Shown: in pieces, positions 9,380 to 16,910 of the stretch
Position numbering within the stretch: position 1 is the first letter of the stretch
Layout of the letters: the number at the start of each line of letters is the position of its first letter
The notes under the pieces: model-generated
Told to the model about the DNA's origin: nothing
The model's database searches: none
The model's input: only the letters and a program-made list of their open reading frames with translations
Position numbers and translations under genes: made by a program
Assembly: GCF_963855985.1 (NCBI RefSeq)
Contig: NC_087110.1
Location: forward strand, 11,275,001-11,339,000
From: Ostrinia nubilalis
Lineage: Eukaryota; Arthropoda; Insecta; Lepidoptera; Crambidae
Length of the DNA: 64,000 bases
Direction of reading: 5' to 3'

Positions 9380-9522
9380 TTTATTAAACCAATTAATTTG
9401 AGAAATTCTTTATTGGTCTTTGTTAGCTTCTTTTTAAGCTGAAGCGGTCTGTCTTTGTGGAATGTTCTTTTAAAACTGAGTGGAGTGCGCAATGTAGAAG
9501 GATTTTTATTGAAGTTAATCAT
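9376..9522 (-). CDS. 48-residue basic protein between the two capsid genes
   Basis: This is a small ORF (49 codons with stop), easily missed. Its ATG (9522-9520) overlaps the penton-gene stop as ATGA, and its TGA (9378-9376) overlaps the capsid-gene ATG as ATGA. The fit to both neighbours is strong evidence that it is real. The product is very basic in its centre (FKRTFHKDRPLQLKKKLTK) and ends in a hydrophobic segment (NKEFLKLIGLIK). I cannot assign a function. A small cement, core or DNA-associated virion protein is a reasonable guess from size, charge and position. Confidence 0.75.
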   Translation of the reverse strand: MINFNKNPSTLRTPLSFKRTFHKDRPLQLKKKLTKTNKEFLKLIGLIK

Positions 9523-10223
9523 TTTTTTCTGAAATGTAAATAAAGTTGTACTTCTTCACCTCGTAAGTTTATCTCTTTGTTTTCAGCATCCAACAGCCTG
9601 ATATTGATAGCGCTTATAGAACTTTGATTGACAGGAAAGTAAATTAAATTTTTAGGTATTTCAATTATTCGATAACCAGGTGGTACATTAGGCACGAATT
9701 CATAAATTATATGGCTTGCTTTCCCGTTCACAAATGAACCACTGACTACATCGCATTCGATCCTCACAATGGTTGTTGATAGAATGCTCACAGGATACTT
9801 TGATTCAGTACTTATATTTGCATTTATTGTTTGCATTCCAAAACCTAAAATTTTACCAATTGAGCTACTTTTATGAAAATGAACGTCTTTAGAACAAAAA
9901 ATATTTGTTTTCAATGTGTTATTATTACAAGTAAGTTTTAATGTAGTGTTCTTGATGTTATTTTTTAAGTAATCACAAATATCCTGAAGCTCGTAAGACC
10001 CTTCAGGAATTTCGATGATCTCATTTTCACCATAGTAAAACTTGTTGTTTCTTTCATCTATGTTGGGAATTGAATTGAAGGTTGAAAAATATAAAAGACC
10101 GCATTCGTAGTCCTCTCGAAGCTCTAAAGTCGGTGAATAATTTGTTGTTAAGGAGGCTCCTGTTCCGGTTATAGACACAGTGAAAGACATTATTATACTG
10201 ACACGTTTATTTATAATTTTCAT
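9519..10223 (-). CDS. Penton-like minor capsid protein
   Basis: It is predicted to form the fivefold vertices. The open frame from ATG 10223 encodes 234 residues, but residue 12 is also Met (10190) and starts the more usual MSFTVSITG beginning; that start lies just after the protease stop at 10207 and is probably the real one (223 residues). The protein is strand-rich, with EDYECGLLYFSTFNSIPN near the N-terminus, a YELQDICDYL helix, KILGF mid-protein, and a C-terminal strand VQLYLHFRKK. These blocks match arthropod Polinton minor capsid proteins (single jelly roll) as I remember them. The stop overlaps the 48-residue ORF start as ATGA. Confidence 0.75.
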   Translation of the reverse strand: MKIINKRVSIIMSFTVSITGTGASLTTNYSPTLELREDYECGLLYFSTFNSIPNIDERNNKFYYGENEIIEIPEGSYELQDICDYLKNNIKNTTLKLTCNNNTLKTNIFCSKDVHFHKSSSIGKILGFGMQTINANISTESKYPVSILSTTIVRIECDVVSGSFVNGKASHIIYEFVPNVPPGYRIIEIPKNLIYFPVNQSSISAINIRLLDAENKEINLRGEEVQLYLHFRKK

Positions 10224-10560
10224 TATATAAATGTTTTTTCCAATAATTTCTTAAAAATTTCAGACACAAATGACCACAGTTTATTGTACCAAAGGCTTGA
10301 TGTCGTACATAATTATAGTTTATAGATAAGTTACTAAAATATTTGACTAATTCTAATGGTGGTTTTAAATTACCAAAACTGTCATAATATTCAACATAAT
10401 CATTTTGCTTTACAAAGGCTACCCAATGTGTACCAGGATTTTTATTACTATCCAAATTCATGATTGCACATTCTATCTTCTTAGGTTTTGCAGGTAATGT
10501 ATCTCTCATGAATACACCACGAAAGAATGGAATATCACTAGCATGTTCTAATATATCCAA
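10207..10560 (-). CDS. Adenain-like (Ulp1-fold) cysteine protease, no ATG start visible
   Basis: This is the maturation protease expected to process virion proteins. Counting from codon 10560, the catalytic set is visible: His45 in GTHWVAF, Asp60 in YYDSFG, Gln88 in RHQAFG and Cys95 in NCGHLCL, the order and spacing of adenovirus-type proteases. The conserved N-terminal block FFRGVFMRDTLP (residues 12-23) is present. However, the codon at 10560 is TTG. The frame stays open up to 10632, before a TAA, without any ATG; the first in-frame ATG (about 10509) lies inside the conserved N-terminal block. Either the start was mutated, a non-ATG start or frameshift from the overlapping PLA2/pX gene is used, or the gene is damaged at its 5' end. 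The catalytic core is intact. Confidence 0.85.
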   Translation of the reverse strand: MDILEHASDIPFFRGVFMRDTLPAKPKKIECAIMNLDSNKNPGTHWVAFVKQNDYVEYYDSFGNLKPPLELVKYFSNLSINYNYVRHQAFGTINCGHLCLKFLRNYWKKHLYNENYK

Positions 10561-10592
10561 GTTAGTGAGCGCACGTCTAGGTAGCCGCTTAA

Positions 10593-11321
10593 TCAGTTTT
10601 TTGAGGGATTGAGATATAAACCAGCTCCTTTTTTATGAGGTTTTATATACAGTCCTTTTCCAAGGGCTACTGCTTCCATCATTCTGTTATGCCTTTCTGA
10701 TTCCATTAGACTCTTTTGTGCGGCTTTAGAATCATTAACAGCTTTTGCTATACCAGCTGCTCCTCCAGCAAGAGAACCTAAAGCCGATAACCCCGCAAAA
10801 ATAGGAATAAGTGGTAAAAGTCCACCACATTTTGGAAGAGGAATACATCGAGGTAATCGTATTCCTTTTTTGTTAGCGAAAAGTTTTTTTGCAGCTGCAT
10901 AAGCATATTTTATAGCAGAGTGATTATCTTTAGATTTAATTTTTTTTAATTCTGTTTTTATTTTCTTTACCCCTTTCTTAAATGACGTTATACCTCGACC
11001 GGCTCTGATTTTTGCTTTCATCGCATTTTTAACTATCCATGAAGCAATTTTTTCTCCTCTTCCAACATCTTTTGATTTTAACCTTTTTTTAGCCATATTT
11101 AACAATTCTAAGTCAGCCTTTTGTCGAGCACCAGAATCTTTATTCAAATAAGCAATATCGTGGTGCATACAAGCCTCGTCCAATTTGTTAATCCCACGCT
11201 CGCCTCGAAGTAATCGTTTCTGAAGTTTAGTTCCAGGACCACAAAATTGATATCCAGGTAAGTGTAACTCAAACGGTAAATGATCTATCAATGTATTAAT
11301 TATACCACTGCCTCCCTTCAT
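10593..11321 (-). CDS. Phospholipase A2-like plus pX-like virion protein
   Basis: This 242-residue protein has two recognisable parts. Residues about 14-60 form a parvovirus VP1-type phospholipase A2 domain: the calcium loop GPG (28-30) and the catalytic pair in HHDIAY (His54, Asp55). Such domains breach endosomal membranes during entry. After a Lys-rich linker, residues about 155-197 carry a basic then hydrophobic block (LPRCIPLPKCGG followed by a Gly/Ala/Leu-rich stretch) resembling the adenovirus pX/minor core segment seen in adintovirus-like elements. The C-terminus is again Gly/Lys-rich. The ATG at 11321 follows the integrase gene by 37 bp, and the 3' end overlaps the open frame of the protease. 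Both active-site residues are present, so activity is possible. Confidence 0.82.
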   Translation of the reverse strand: MKGGSGIINTLIDHLPFELHLPGYQFCGPGTKLQKRLLRGERGINKLDEACMHHDIAYLNKDSGARQKADLELLNMAKKRLKSKDVGRGEKIASWIVKNAMKAKIRAGRGITSFKKGVKKIKTELKKIKSKDNHSAIKYAYAAAKKLFANKKGIRLPRCIPLPKCGGLLPLIPIFAGLSALGSLAGGAAGIAKAVNDSKAAQKSLMESERHNRMMEAVALGKGLYIKPHKKGAGLYLNPSKN

Positions 11322-11358
11322 CGATTATCACAAAGTGAGTTATAGAGGAATTTATGTT

Positions 11359-12294
11359 TTATTTATATACACATTCACTTTTGTCAACCCAACTGTTTTC
11401 CTTATCACTTAAGCCTAACCATTTAACAAAAAGTTTGTTTCCTTTCCTTTTTATAACTTTTTCGATAAGATAAAGATCAGGCAGCTTCGTTTTTTGTAAT
11501 TCATATCCGTAAAAAGAACCAAGAATAATTTGATTGTGTTTATCTTCAATTTGATACGTTTGTGGATTTGTTTGTTTGATTTTTATGATACGAAAAATTT
11601 CGGTAGACCAATTAGGTGTGTAACCTTTATAAAAATCTCCTTTGAATTTACTAATACGAACAAAGTCGCCAACTTGAAAAGTTGATCGTTTACGCGTTTG
11701 TGGCTTTTGGCTTTTAATAATATTAGATCTAACAACAATCTCATTGGAATCATTAACATTTATTGGTTTGAATTTTGTAACCCGATGCAAAGTGTTATTG
11801 TACTGCAGTACAACTGCATCTAAATTATTTTTAAACCATTGATAACGACCGCATAAACTAAATATTTTGTAGAGATGTGATTTTATCGTCCTTATTACTC
11901 GTTCTACAATTGCCGCCTTTTTAATAGAGTATGTGGAATAATGATTTATGTTATAACTTTTTGTTAACTGTTTAAAACAATCGTTATAAAACTCTGTACC
12001 CAGATCTGTTTGCAAATTTCTAGGCTTTCGTGTTGATTCGGTAAATATACTTCTCATTGCATTCGTAACACTTTGTTTGGATTTAGATTTCAACGGTCTA
12101 ACCCATACGTATTTTGAAAAAGCGTCAATAACAACTAGAACATATTTATATCCTTTATTAAATGATGAATATTTTTTAAAATCCATAAGGTCAGCTTGCC
12201 ATAAATCATCTATCCCTTTAATAATCGTATGTCGACGGATGAAATTTCTTCTCGCTGCTTTGTGTAGCTCGTTGACTATATCTTGTTTACTCAT
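11359..12294 (-). CDS. int: Retrovirus-type (rve) DDE integrase with C-terminal chromodomain
   Basis: It joins element ends to host DNA. I place the start at ATG 12294 (a longer open frame begins with TTG at 12315), giving 311 residues. The catalytic core shows Asp35 in LWQADLMDF, Asp97 in LQTDLGTEF and Glu131 in IVERVIRTIK; 33 residues separate the last two. An SH3-like tail region follows (FQVGDFVRISKFKG, about 206-219). Residues about 273-309 form a chromodomain (YLIEKVIKRKGNKLFVKW...SWVDKSE), as is typical for Polinton integrases and likely to guide insertion to certain chromatin. The N-terminal zinc finger of retroviral integrases is not visible. The ATG overlaps the upstream gene's stop by 8 nt. 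Confidence 0.93.
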   Translation of the reverse strand: MSKQDIVNELHKAARRNFIRRHTIIKGIDDLWQADLMDFKKYSSFNKGYKYVLVVIDAFSKYVWVRPLKSKSKQSVTNAMRSIFTESTRKPRNLQTDLGTEFYNDCFKQLTKSYNINHYSTYSIKKAAIVERVIRTIKSHLYKIFSLCGRYQWFKNNLDAVVLQYNNTLHRVTKFKPINVNDSNEIVVRSNIIKSQKPQTRKRSTFQVGDFVRISKFKGDFYKGYTPNWSTEIFRIIKIKQTNPQTYQIEDKHNQIILGSFYGYELQKTKLPDLYLIEKVIKRKGNKLFVKWLGLSDKENSWVDKSECVYK

Positions 12295-12637
12295 TCTTGA
12301 TAGATTTTGCTGCAATCATCCGATCGATTTCTTCTTTCGTGTAATAAAATGTAGATAAATTATTAGTTGTTAATTTTTCCAAATTATTGAGATACTTCTT
12401 AATATTACTTTGAATGGTTTTCAATTCATTTTTTAAATCTTGAACACATTTATCCACATACTCTTTATTTACAGCCTCGTCATCGTTTTTAGGAGTTGGT
12501 AGTCCTTTTAATCTCGATGATTTTAAATCAAAGTCGCCTGTATCTGATCTTACTAATGTGTCATCTGTAAGAATATTAGTAAACTCAGACAGTCGTAAAC
12601 GCTTATGAACGTGATGACCAAATTTATCTATATTCAT
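12287..12637 (-). CDS. Tail-fibre-like coiled-coil protein (candidate virion spike or fibre)
   Basis: This is a 116-residue protein with an ATG at 12637 overlapping the upstream stop as ATGA. Residues about 38-63 (FDLKSSRLKGLP, then TPKNDDEAVNKEYVD) closely resemble the repeated collar found in many phage tail fibres, where a strand and G-L-x-x-P are followed by D/E-A-V-N-K-x-Y-V-D. The next 50 residues are heptad-like and rich in Leu, Asn and Lys, predicted as a trimeric or dimeric coiled coil. No signal peptide or membrane segment is seen. The position next to integrase and structural genes is compatible with a fibre, but function is inferred only from this motif and the coiled coil. If it is a fibre, it lacks an obvious receptor-binding head. 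Confidence 0.75.
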   Translation of the reverse strand: MNIDKFGHHVHKRLRLSEFTNILTDDTLVRSDTGDFDLKSSRLKGLPTPKNDDEAVNKEYVDKCVQDLKNELKTIQSNIKKYLNNLEKLTTNNLSTFYYTKEEIDRMIAAKSIKNE

Positions 12638-13677
12638 TGCCGTCTGCTCGGCTTCTGTAGTGTAATGGTACTGCCAAACCCTCCTGTTGGAAGCTTTATA
12701 TATTTTATATCTTTTATGATACCAGCTTCATGCAATTCCTCTATTATTGAATAAATTTCATTTTGTACTCCAGTGTTACCAGCTGCCCATGATCCAAATA
12801 GTAATTTTAACCTTTCCACTAATTCATTTGGATCATCCCAATAAACCAAATCAGTATCCTTCTTAACTTCTTTCAAAATATCGACACCTTCACCTCGTGG
12901 GAGACTTTCTACACTACTTGTGTGACTTCTAGAGAACTTAAACAAAGGTTTGATCACGTTCATATATTTAAATCCCTTGTTACTGTTTATTGGCTTTGAT
13001 GGATCACAGTTTCGTTTGTGTGCATTGGTATCTATAAGTACTAATTTATAATTTTGTAAGTCCTCATTCGTAATAATTTTTAAATCTGGGATTTTTTTGT
13101 ACAACAATTCTTTTAAGCCTGGAGTCTTTTTTAGGCTACGGTTTCCAATTTTCAAAATGCGGTCATCATCATGAACACGCGTATTACCGAGCATCAGCTT
13201 TCCCTTTAAATTTCTAATACCATAAGGTACATCACTCATCACTTCAGATGACACCGACCATGATAAAGAATCGTTATTGGTACTCGGTGACGATTGAAGA
13301 GATTTAAATGAGTTTTCATGTACATCATAATCCACCGAGGGCGATGTAGTAAGGGTTTTATTAGATGTTTTGCAAACATCTATATTATCTAAATCCTCTT
13401 CATCATCGTCGCTTTCTTCATAATCTTCAGCAGAAGTATTTGATGCTTCACTTTCACTGTATTTAGTTCTTTTAGCTTCTGAGTTTTGCTCCGATCCTTC
13501 ATTTATAAGACGTTTTTCATCAGTTTGGTTTGTTAGTAGTTTCAGCGGGTCAATGATAGGTTTAAATATCGTGTCCAAAGCCATATCATTTGAATTTTTT
13601 ACATCTTTAATCATTTCTACTTTTCTTTTTACAGCTGCAGCAGATTTTACTATTTGTTCCTTTAAGTTTCGTTCCAT
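12634..13677 (-). CDS. Conserved arthropod Polinton protein, probably DUF8207 type
   Basis: The function is unknown. The open frame extends to TTG 13710, but the first ATG is 13677, giving 347 residues. The N-terminus (1-35) is helix-like and basic, followed by a long acidic low-complexity part (EDYEESDDDEEDLDNID). The conserved core is the YGIRNLKGKLMLGN...ILKIGN...TPGLKELLYKK...EDLQNYKLVLIDTNAH series (about 154-225), which I recall as a DUF8207 domain widely found in insect Polinton-derived proteins; the name should be checked. The C-terminal part (VYWDDPNELVERLKLLFGSWAAGNTG) is also typical of that group. The stop overlaps the fibre-like gene's start as ATGA, so the two are probably co-expressed. 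Confidence 0.75.
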   Translation of the reverse strand: MERNLKEQIVKSAAAVKRKVEMIKDVKNSNDMALDTIFKPIIDPLKLLTNQTDEKRLINEGSEQNSEAKRTKYSESEASNTSAEDYEESDDDEEDLDNIDVCKTSNKTLTTSPSVDYDVHENSFKSLQSSPSTNNDSLSWSVSSEVMSDVPYGIRNLKGKLMLGNTRVHDDDRILKIGNRSLKKTPGLKELLYKKIPDLKIITNEDLQNYKLVLIDTNAHKRNCDPSKPINSNKGFKYMNVIKPLFKFSRSHTSSVESLPRGEGVDILKEVKKDTDLVYWDDPNELVERLKLLFGSWAAGNTGVQNEIYSIIEELHEAGIIKDIKYIKLPTGGFGSTITLQKPSRRQ

Positions 13678-13755
13678 TATTGAGATTCCTGCTCTGTTTG
13701 ACTTCTCCAATTAAACTGAATGTTTGATAACTTAACATCTATACTTATAAAAAGT

Positions 13756-14550
13756 TTAGTCCATTACTATGAATGTATCAAACTTCATTCGATAACAGCC
13801 TTTGTTTCGTTCACAATCTTTATTGATAACCACATAACTGTAAGGTTTACTCCATACAGTTGAGCACATTTCACGAAACTGTGACCATGACATGTCAGAC
13901 CCAACATGTTCGTCGTAAACGTGTCTTAGATTTATATCATCTTGCTTAAACAATATGATAAGATTTGCATTATCTCTTACCAGTTGCTTAGGTATTTTAG
14001 TATAAGTTTGATTCATATAAAAACAATCAATGTTTTTATGCCGACCCATGGCGAAATAATCGCGTATATTGTTTTGATTTTCACAAGCAACATCGTCAAA
14101 TATGATAATCGACTCAGGAAATGCTTCGTGGGGACTCAAAATTTCACTATTATGATTATACTTGTTATAAGATGTGCCTGCAACCTTGTCCAATACTTTT
14201 TCTAAAAATACGTACTTGGGTTGGTATAAAGACTTAGAATACACATACAGGTTACGAAAACGTGGTCCATCCTTATGTAACAATAAACTAATAACTAAAT
14301 TGGTCTTCCCACAGTTCGATGGACCGCACACGATACTACGTATAGTATTTGGCAATAATTTCCCGTGACGCTTAAGCTCGTTCGATGCTTCAGGACAGAC
14401 GCATTCCAATTTAAGTGATTCTTTTTGTTTCAGAAATTTCATAACAGAATTTTTAACTTGACTGTTGTGATCGATGGGTTTCAAAGAACTGAGGACAATA
14501 TACTCACGTCGATGGTTAAAAGATGTAGTTCGAAAAAGGTTCATATTCAT
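13756..14550 (-). CDS. FtsK/HerA-type genome packaging ATPase
   Basis: It pumps DNA into the capsid. A longer open frame begins with GTG at 14652 inside a palindrome; the first ATG is 14550, giving 264 residues. Motifs: Walker A GPSNCGKT (76-83), Walker B SIIIFDDV (147-154), a downstream FYMNQTYTKIP block (177-187) with glutamine in the sensor position, and VRDNANLIILF (191-201) with a candidate arginine finger. This layout matches Polinton and adintovirus packaging ATPases. It is the most upstream gene of the leftward cluster; the palindrome at 14,573-14,652 lies directly before it, where promoter sequences would be expected. Confidence 0.92.
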   Translation of the reverse strand: MNMNLFRTTSFNHRREYIVLSSLKPIDHNSQVKNSVMKFLKQKESLKLECVCPEASNELKRHGKLLPNTIRSIVCGPSNCGKTNLVISLLLHKDGPRFRNLYVYSKSLYQPKYVFLEKVLDKVAGTSYNKYNHNSEILSPHEAFPESIIIFDDVACENQNNIRDYFAMGRHKNIDCFYMNQTYTKIPKQLVRDNANLIILFKQDDINLRHVYDEHVGSDMSWSQFREMCSTVWSKPYSYVVINKDCERNKGCYRMKFDTFIVMD

Positions 14551-14572
14551 CGTGCATGGTTTACTTACGATC

Positions 14573-14652
14573 GTGTTATTGGGCGATCTAACGCACAGAG
14601 TGAGGTCGCAAACTGCGACCGAACGAATGTGAGTTAGAACGCCCAATAACAC
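14573..14652. repeat. 80-bp palindrome upstream of the ATPase gene
   Basis: The ends GTGTTATTGGGCG and CGCCCAATAACAC are exact reverse complements; inner blocks (TCTAAC/GTTAGA and GGTCGCAAAC/tTTGCGACC) also pair with small mismatches. It could be a small MITE, a regulatory hairpin, or part of the eroded right end of the Polinton. No flanking duplication was evident. Confidence 0.7.
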
Positions 14653-14656
14653 ACTA

Positions 14657-14865
14657 CTTATACTATAACCTGCCCAGGAGTATGAAGAATTATTGTACCA
14701 AGTTAGGTTAAAATCCGTCAGACAGACAGACTGACAAAAATTTTACTGATTGCATTTTTGGCATCAGTAGTATCGATCACTAATCACCCCCTGATAGTTA
14801 TTTTGAAAATATATTTCATGTACAGAATTGATCTCTCTACAGATTTATTATAAGTATAGATGTAG
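14657..14865 (+). repeat. LINE 3'-tail type repeat abutting the Polinton
   Basis: Nearly the same sequence recurs at 60,061-60,275 (TATACTATAACCTGCCCAGG ... GATTTATTATATGTATAGATG). It contains the CAGACAGACAG microsatellite and ends in an AT-rich GTATAGATG tail. Its start marks the last Polinton-linked base I can recognise. Confidence 0.7.
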
Positions 14866-15051
14866 CACACTGTTTTGTGTTTGCTGATGAGGGGCTTATG
14901 TGTAAGGTACAGCTTAAATTAAAAACACCTAGATTAAAATTAGTCTTTATAAATAAGCGCTTTGTAAGGCTTCATTACATCCAATGTCAATTTACAACGT
15001 TGTCACTAGTTTGACTTTGTCAACTGCCTAAAAAAACAGAAAATCCTACCC

Positions 15052-15146
15052 TGGGTTGCACCATCTTACTTTAACTATAACCATCGTCAAAAATCTGTCA
15101 TACTCCATACAAAAACACCGGTTAAAGTCAAAGTGATACAACTCTG
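15052..15146. repeat. Small MITE-like inverted repeat
   Basis: The left end CTGGGTTGCACCATCTTACT and the complement of the right end (CAGAGTTGTATCACTTTGAC) pair over about 30 bp with several mismatches. No ORF; low-divergence ends not resolved. Confidence 0.45.
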
Positions 15147-15693
15147 CCTAATTTCCTTGCAACTTGCAAGATTATTTTCCTTGCAACTCTCAACTCTGGC
15201 GAGCTTTTTTCTAAGCTTCTGTATTTCTTTTTTTTGTTCTGGATAATACATACAATAACGAGATAAATAACAAACTATTGACGTTTTGTCCATTATTTGA
15301 ACATTAATATAAATACGGTAGTGGCGTGATAGTTCACTTGCGTGGGAAAGACCGGGTTTGATTCAAGGTTGTGTCAATTATTTTGAATTGGAACTTTTTC
15401 AGAGTTTCATTAAAACAGCTAAGAAAACTAGGTTAAAGTTTATATCAGACATTCAAATTGATTCCAACATAGGTACTACTCTAACCACTAGATCATGAAG
15501 ACGATAGTACGATTCTAATTACAAACGAACTAGTTATTTAGGTATTCCCCTAATTTTAGCTACCTAACCTACCAAGTTTCTTCGACATTATTCTAGTAGG
15601 TACGCCTACCTACCTACTTAACTCAAAATATGATAGTTTATGAAATAGAACATTTAGCTCCAGGTATACAATATTACGTTTCAGTCAATCTCA
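15147..15693. other. No gene supported; weak tRNA-SINE traces
   Basis: A lysine-rich open frame on the - strand (15,087-15,293, 68 codons) could be a chance ORF; it has no recognisable motif. Around 15,330-15,370 a box-B-like GGGTTTGATTC word suggests an old tRNA-derived SINE. Confidence 0.4.
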
Positions 15694-15794
15694 AAGTCCC
15701 CGCAGACTTACAGGCTTTTATCGACCGATAGTTTAGTCGGGTTGTTTTAATCAGTATGAAAGTACGCACATTAAGTAGATAATAATCATAATGC

Positions 15795-15937
15795 GAACGC
15801 AGCGTAGGACGTCCACCCACCTGATAAAGTAGTAGGAAAGCGCTGGATGCAGGCCGCTACCAACCGGGCAACATGGGAAGCATTAGGTTGGTCCTGCATA
15901 GGACGTCCTATCTGAAATGATGATGATGATGAACAGC
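15795..15937 (+). mobile_element. 5'-truncated LINE 3' end, (ATG)n tail
   Basis: Encodes a broken form of the C-terminal end of an RTE-like reverse transcriptase (words corresponding to RRWMQAATNRATWEALG) and ends in a GATGATGATGATGA tail. It lies inside the TIR element at 15,694-16,181. Confidence 0.7.
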
Positions 15938-16115
15938 TAGGGACTAGAATTCGCTGCCTGCTGCTGTCTTTCCTGAACACTATAATCCGGGCGTTTTCAA
16001 GGCGAGAGTGAATAGGCACTTACAGGGCAGATATGTACCATCCTAGACTGCATCTCCCTTAACACCAGGAGCGATTGTGGTCAAATACCTGCCTTGTCTT
16101 ACATAAAAAAGTAGG
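15938..16115 (+). mobile_element. Second LINE 3' fragment with NSLPAAV coding remnant
   Basis: Contains the coding words for NSLPAAVFPEHYNPG and FKARVNRHLQGR, a C-terminal signature of Jockey/CR1-type LINE reverse transcriptases, followed by a 3' UTR-like part with GCGATTGTGGTCAAATACCTG. Relatives are at 19.2, 25.6, 52.4 and 60.3 kb. Confidence 0.65.
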
Positions 16116-16454
16116 TGCATTGATTTCTCATACAAATTAGAGTCAACTAAACTATTGGCCGATAAATAGTCTGCAGGGACTCTTACAATAATATTATTAA
16201 TTATTATTGACTCATAAATTATTATTACAGCTTGTTGTTGACTTGACTAGTAACTTATATTAAAATACTTATCAGAAGACGGCCAATTTGAATTTTGTTT
16301 TGGCATGAATTCAGGCTTTCTTGAAATTTTGCCAAATTAGGTTACTTACATAAGCGTAAATAGGAACATTTTTTGTTTATATTTATTCTGACTCCTACCC
16401 GTCTGGCCAGCGTGGGGAGTGTAGACCAAATCCTCCATTTGCCTCTGCTAAATT

Positions 16455-16562
16455 AGAAACGAATCGAAATCGAACGCACAGCGTTGAACAGAGCTCTGTG
16501 AGTGGTTCGTGTGTGACCGTGTGCGTCGACACGTACGGTGAGATCTCATAGTAATGTGTCTC
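16455..16562. repeat. Partial copy of the CGCCCGTATT MITE family
   Basis: Carries the interior ATCGAACGCACAGCGTTGAA ... GAGATCTCATAGTAATG seen in the full copies at 24.5 and 48.65 kb, but lacks both terminal CGCCCGTATTCAC ends. Preceded at about 16,400-16,450 by a LINE-derived GTCTGGCCAGCGTGGGGAGT fragment. Confidence 0.6.
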
Positions 16563-16784
16563 CATATAGTAATGTCACCTCCATTTCGAAAATGCATCAT
16601 AAAACGTGAAGCACGAAACCTCTTTGTCCAAGACCTGCAGTCATTGTCTTGACATAATAATATTGTTTACTTTTGTCACTATCTCAGAGAATGTTTCATT
16701 ACCAAGATAAAAGTGTAATGTTCTTTCCTGGTGTACTGTAGGAAGGGGGAGAAGCATCGGTTCATCTTTAATTTTACTACGCTT

Positions 16785-16910
16785 AAGGTGGACCGACGAT
16801 CTCATAAAATAGGAAGGCGATGGATGCAGGCCGCTACCAATCAGTCAAAATGGAAACATTTGGGGGAGACCTAGGTCCTCCTGAGACTGAAATGATGATG
16901 ATGATGAAGA
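16785..16910 (+). mobile_element. LINE reverse-transcriptase 3' remnant, (ATG)n tail
   Basis: Sense orientation: starts with the GTGGACCGACGATCT word (WTDDL), continues through GGCGATGGATGCAGGCCGC and ends in GATGATGATGATGA. Same family as 15.8 kb. Confidence 0.65.

Larger units (their letters stand above)
2640..14656. mobile_element. Maverick/Polinton (virus-like giant DNA transposon), ends unresolved
   Basis: About 12 kb holds the whole Polinton core set: protein-primed DNA polymerase B, rve integrase, packaging ATPase, adenain-like protease, major and minor capsid proteins, and a PLA2/pX virion protein, plus accessory ORFs. Polymerase and one unknown gene run rightward and the rest run leftward, with convergent 3' ends near 7.4-7.7 kb. 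Complete Polintons are usually 15-20 kb with long terminal inverted repeats and a 6-bp target duplication. Neither is visible, and a dispersed LINE tail begins at 14,657, so the right end was probably lost or displaced. The left boundary is a guess within 2617-3050. Confidence 0.93.
15694..16181. mobile_element. TIR element interrupted by LINE fragments
   Basis: The outer ends AGTCCCCGCAGACTTA...ATCGACCGATAG and the complement of TTGGCCGATAAATAGTCTGCAGGGACT pair with each other. Between them sit LINE 3' fragments (about 15,795-16,115). A related, uninterrupted copy lies at 54,187-54,363, where the same internal words (AATCAGTATG, AAGT.CGCACATTA, TCATACAAATTAGA) occur, confirming that the middle was inserted later. 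Confidence 0.65.

Noticed and set aside
12295..12315. Integrase start at 12,315
   Set aside because: That codon is TTG; the ATG at 12,294 gives the typical start and fits the overlap pattern.
14553..14652. Extended N-terminus of the packaging ATPase from GTG at 14,652
   Set aside because: Those 34 codons are translated from the palindrome and begin at a non-ATG codon; ATG at 14,550 is more credible.
15087..15293. Lysine-rich 68-codon frame (-) as a coiled-coil gene
   Set aside because: Overlaps a MITE at its 3' end, has no splice or homology support, and sits in repeat-rich DNA.
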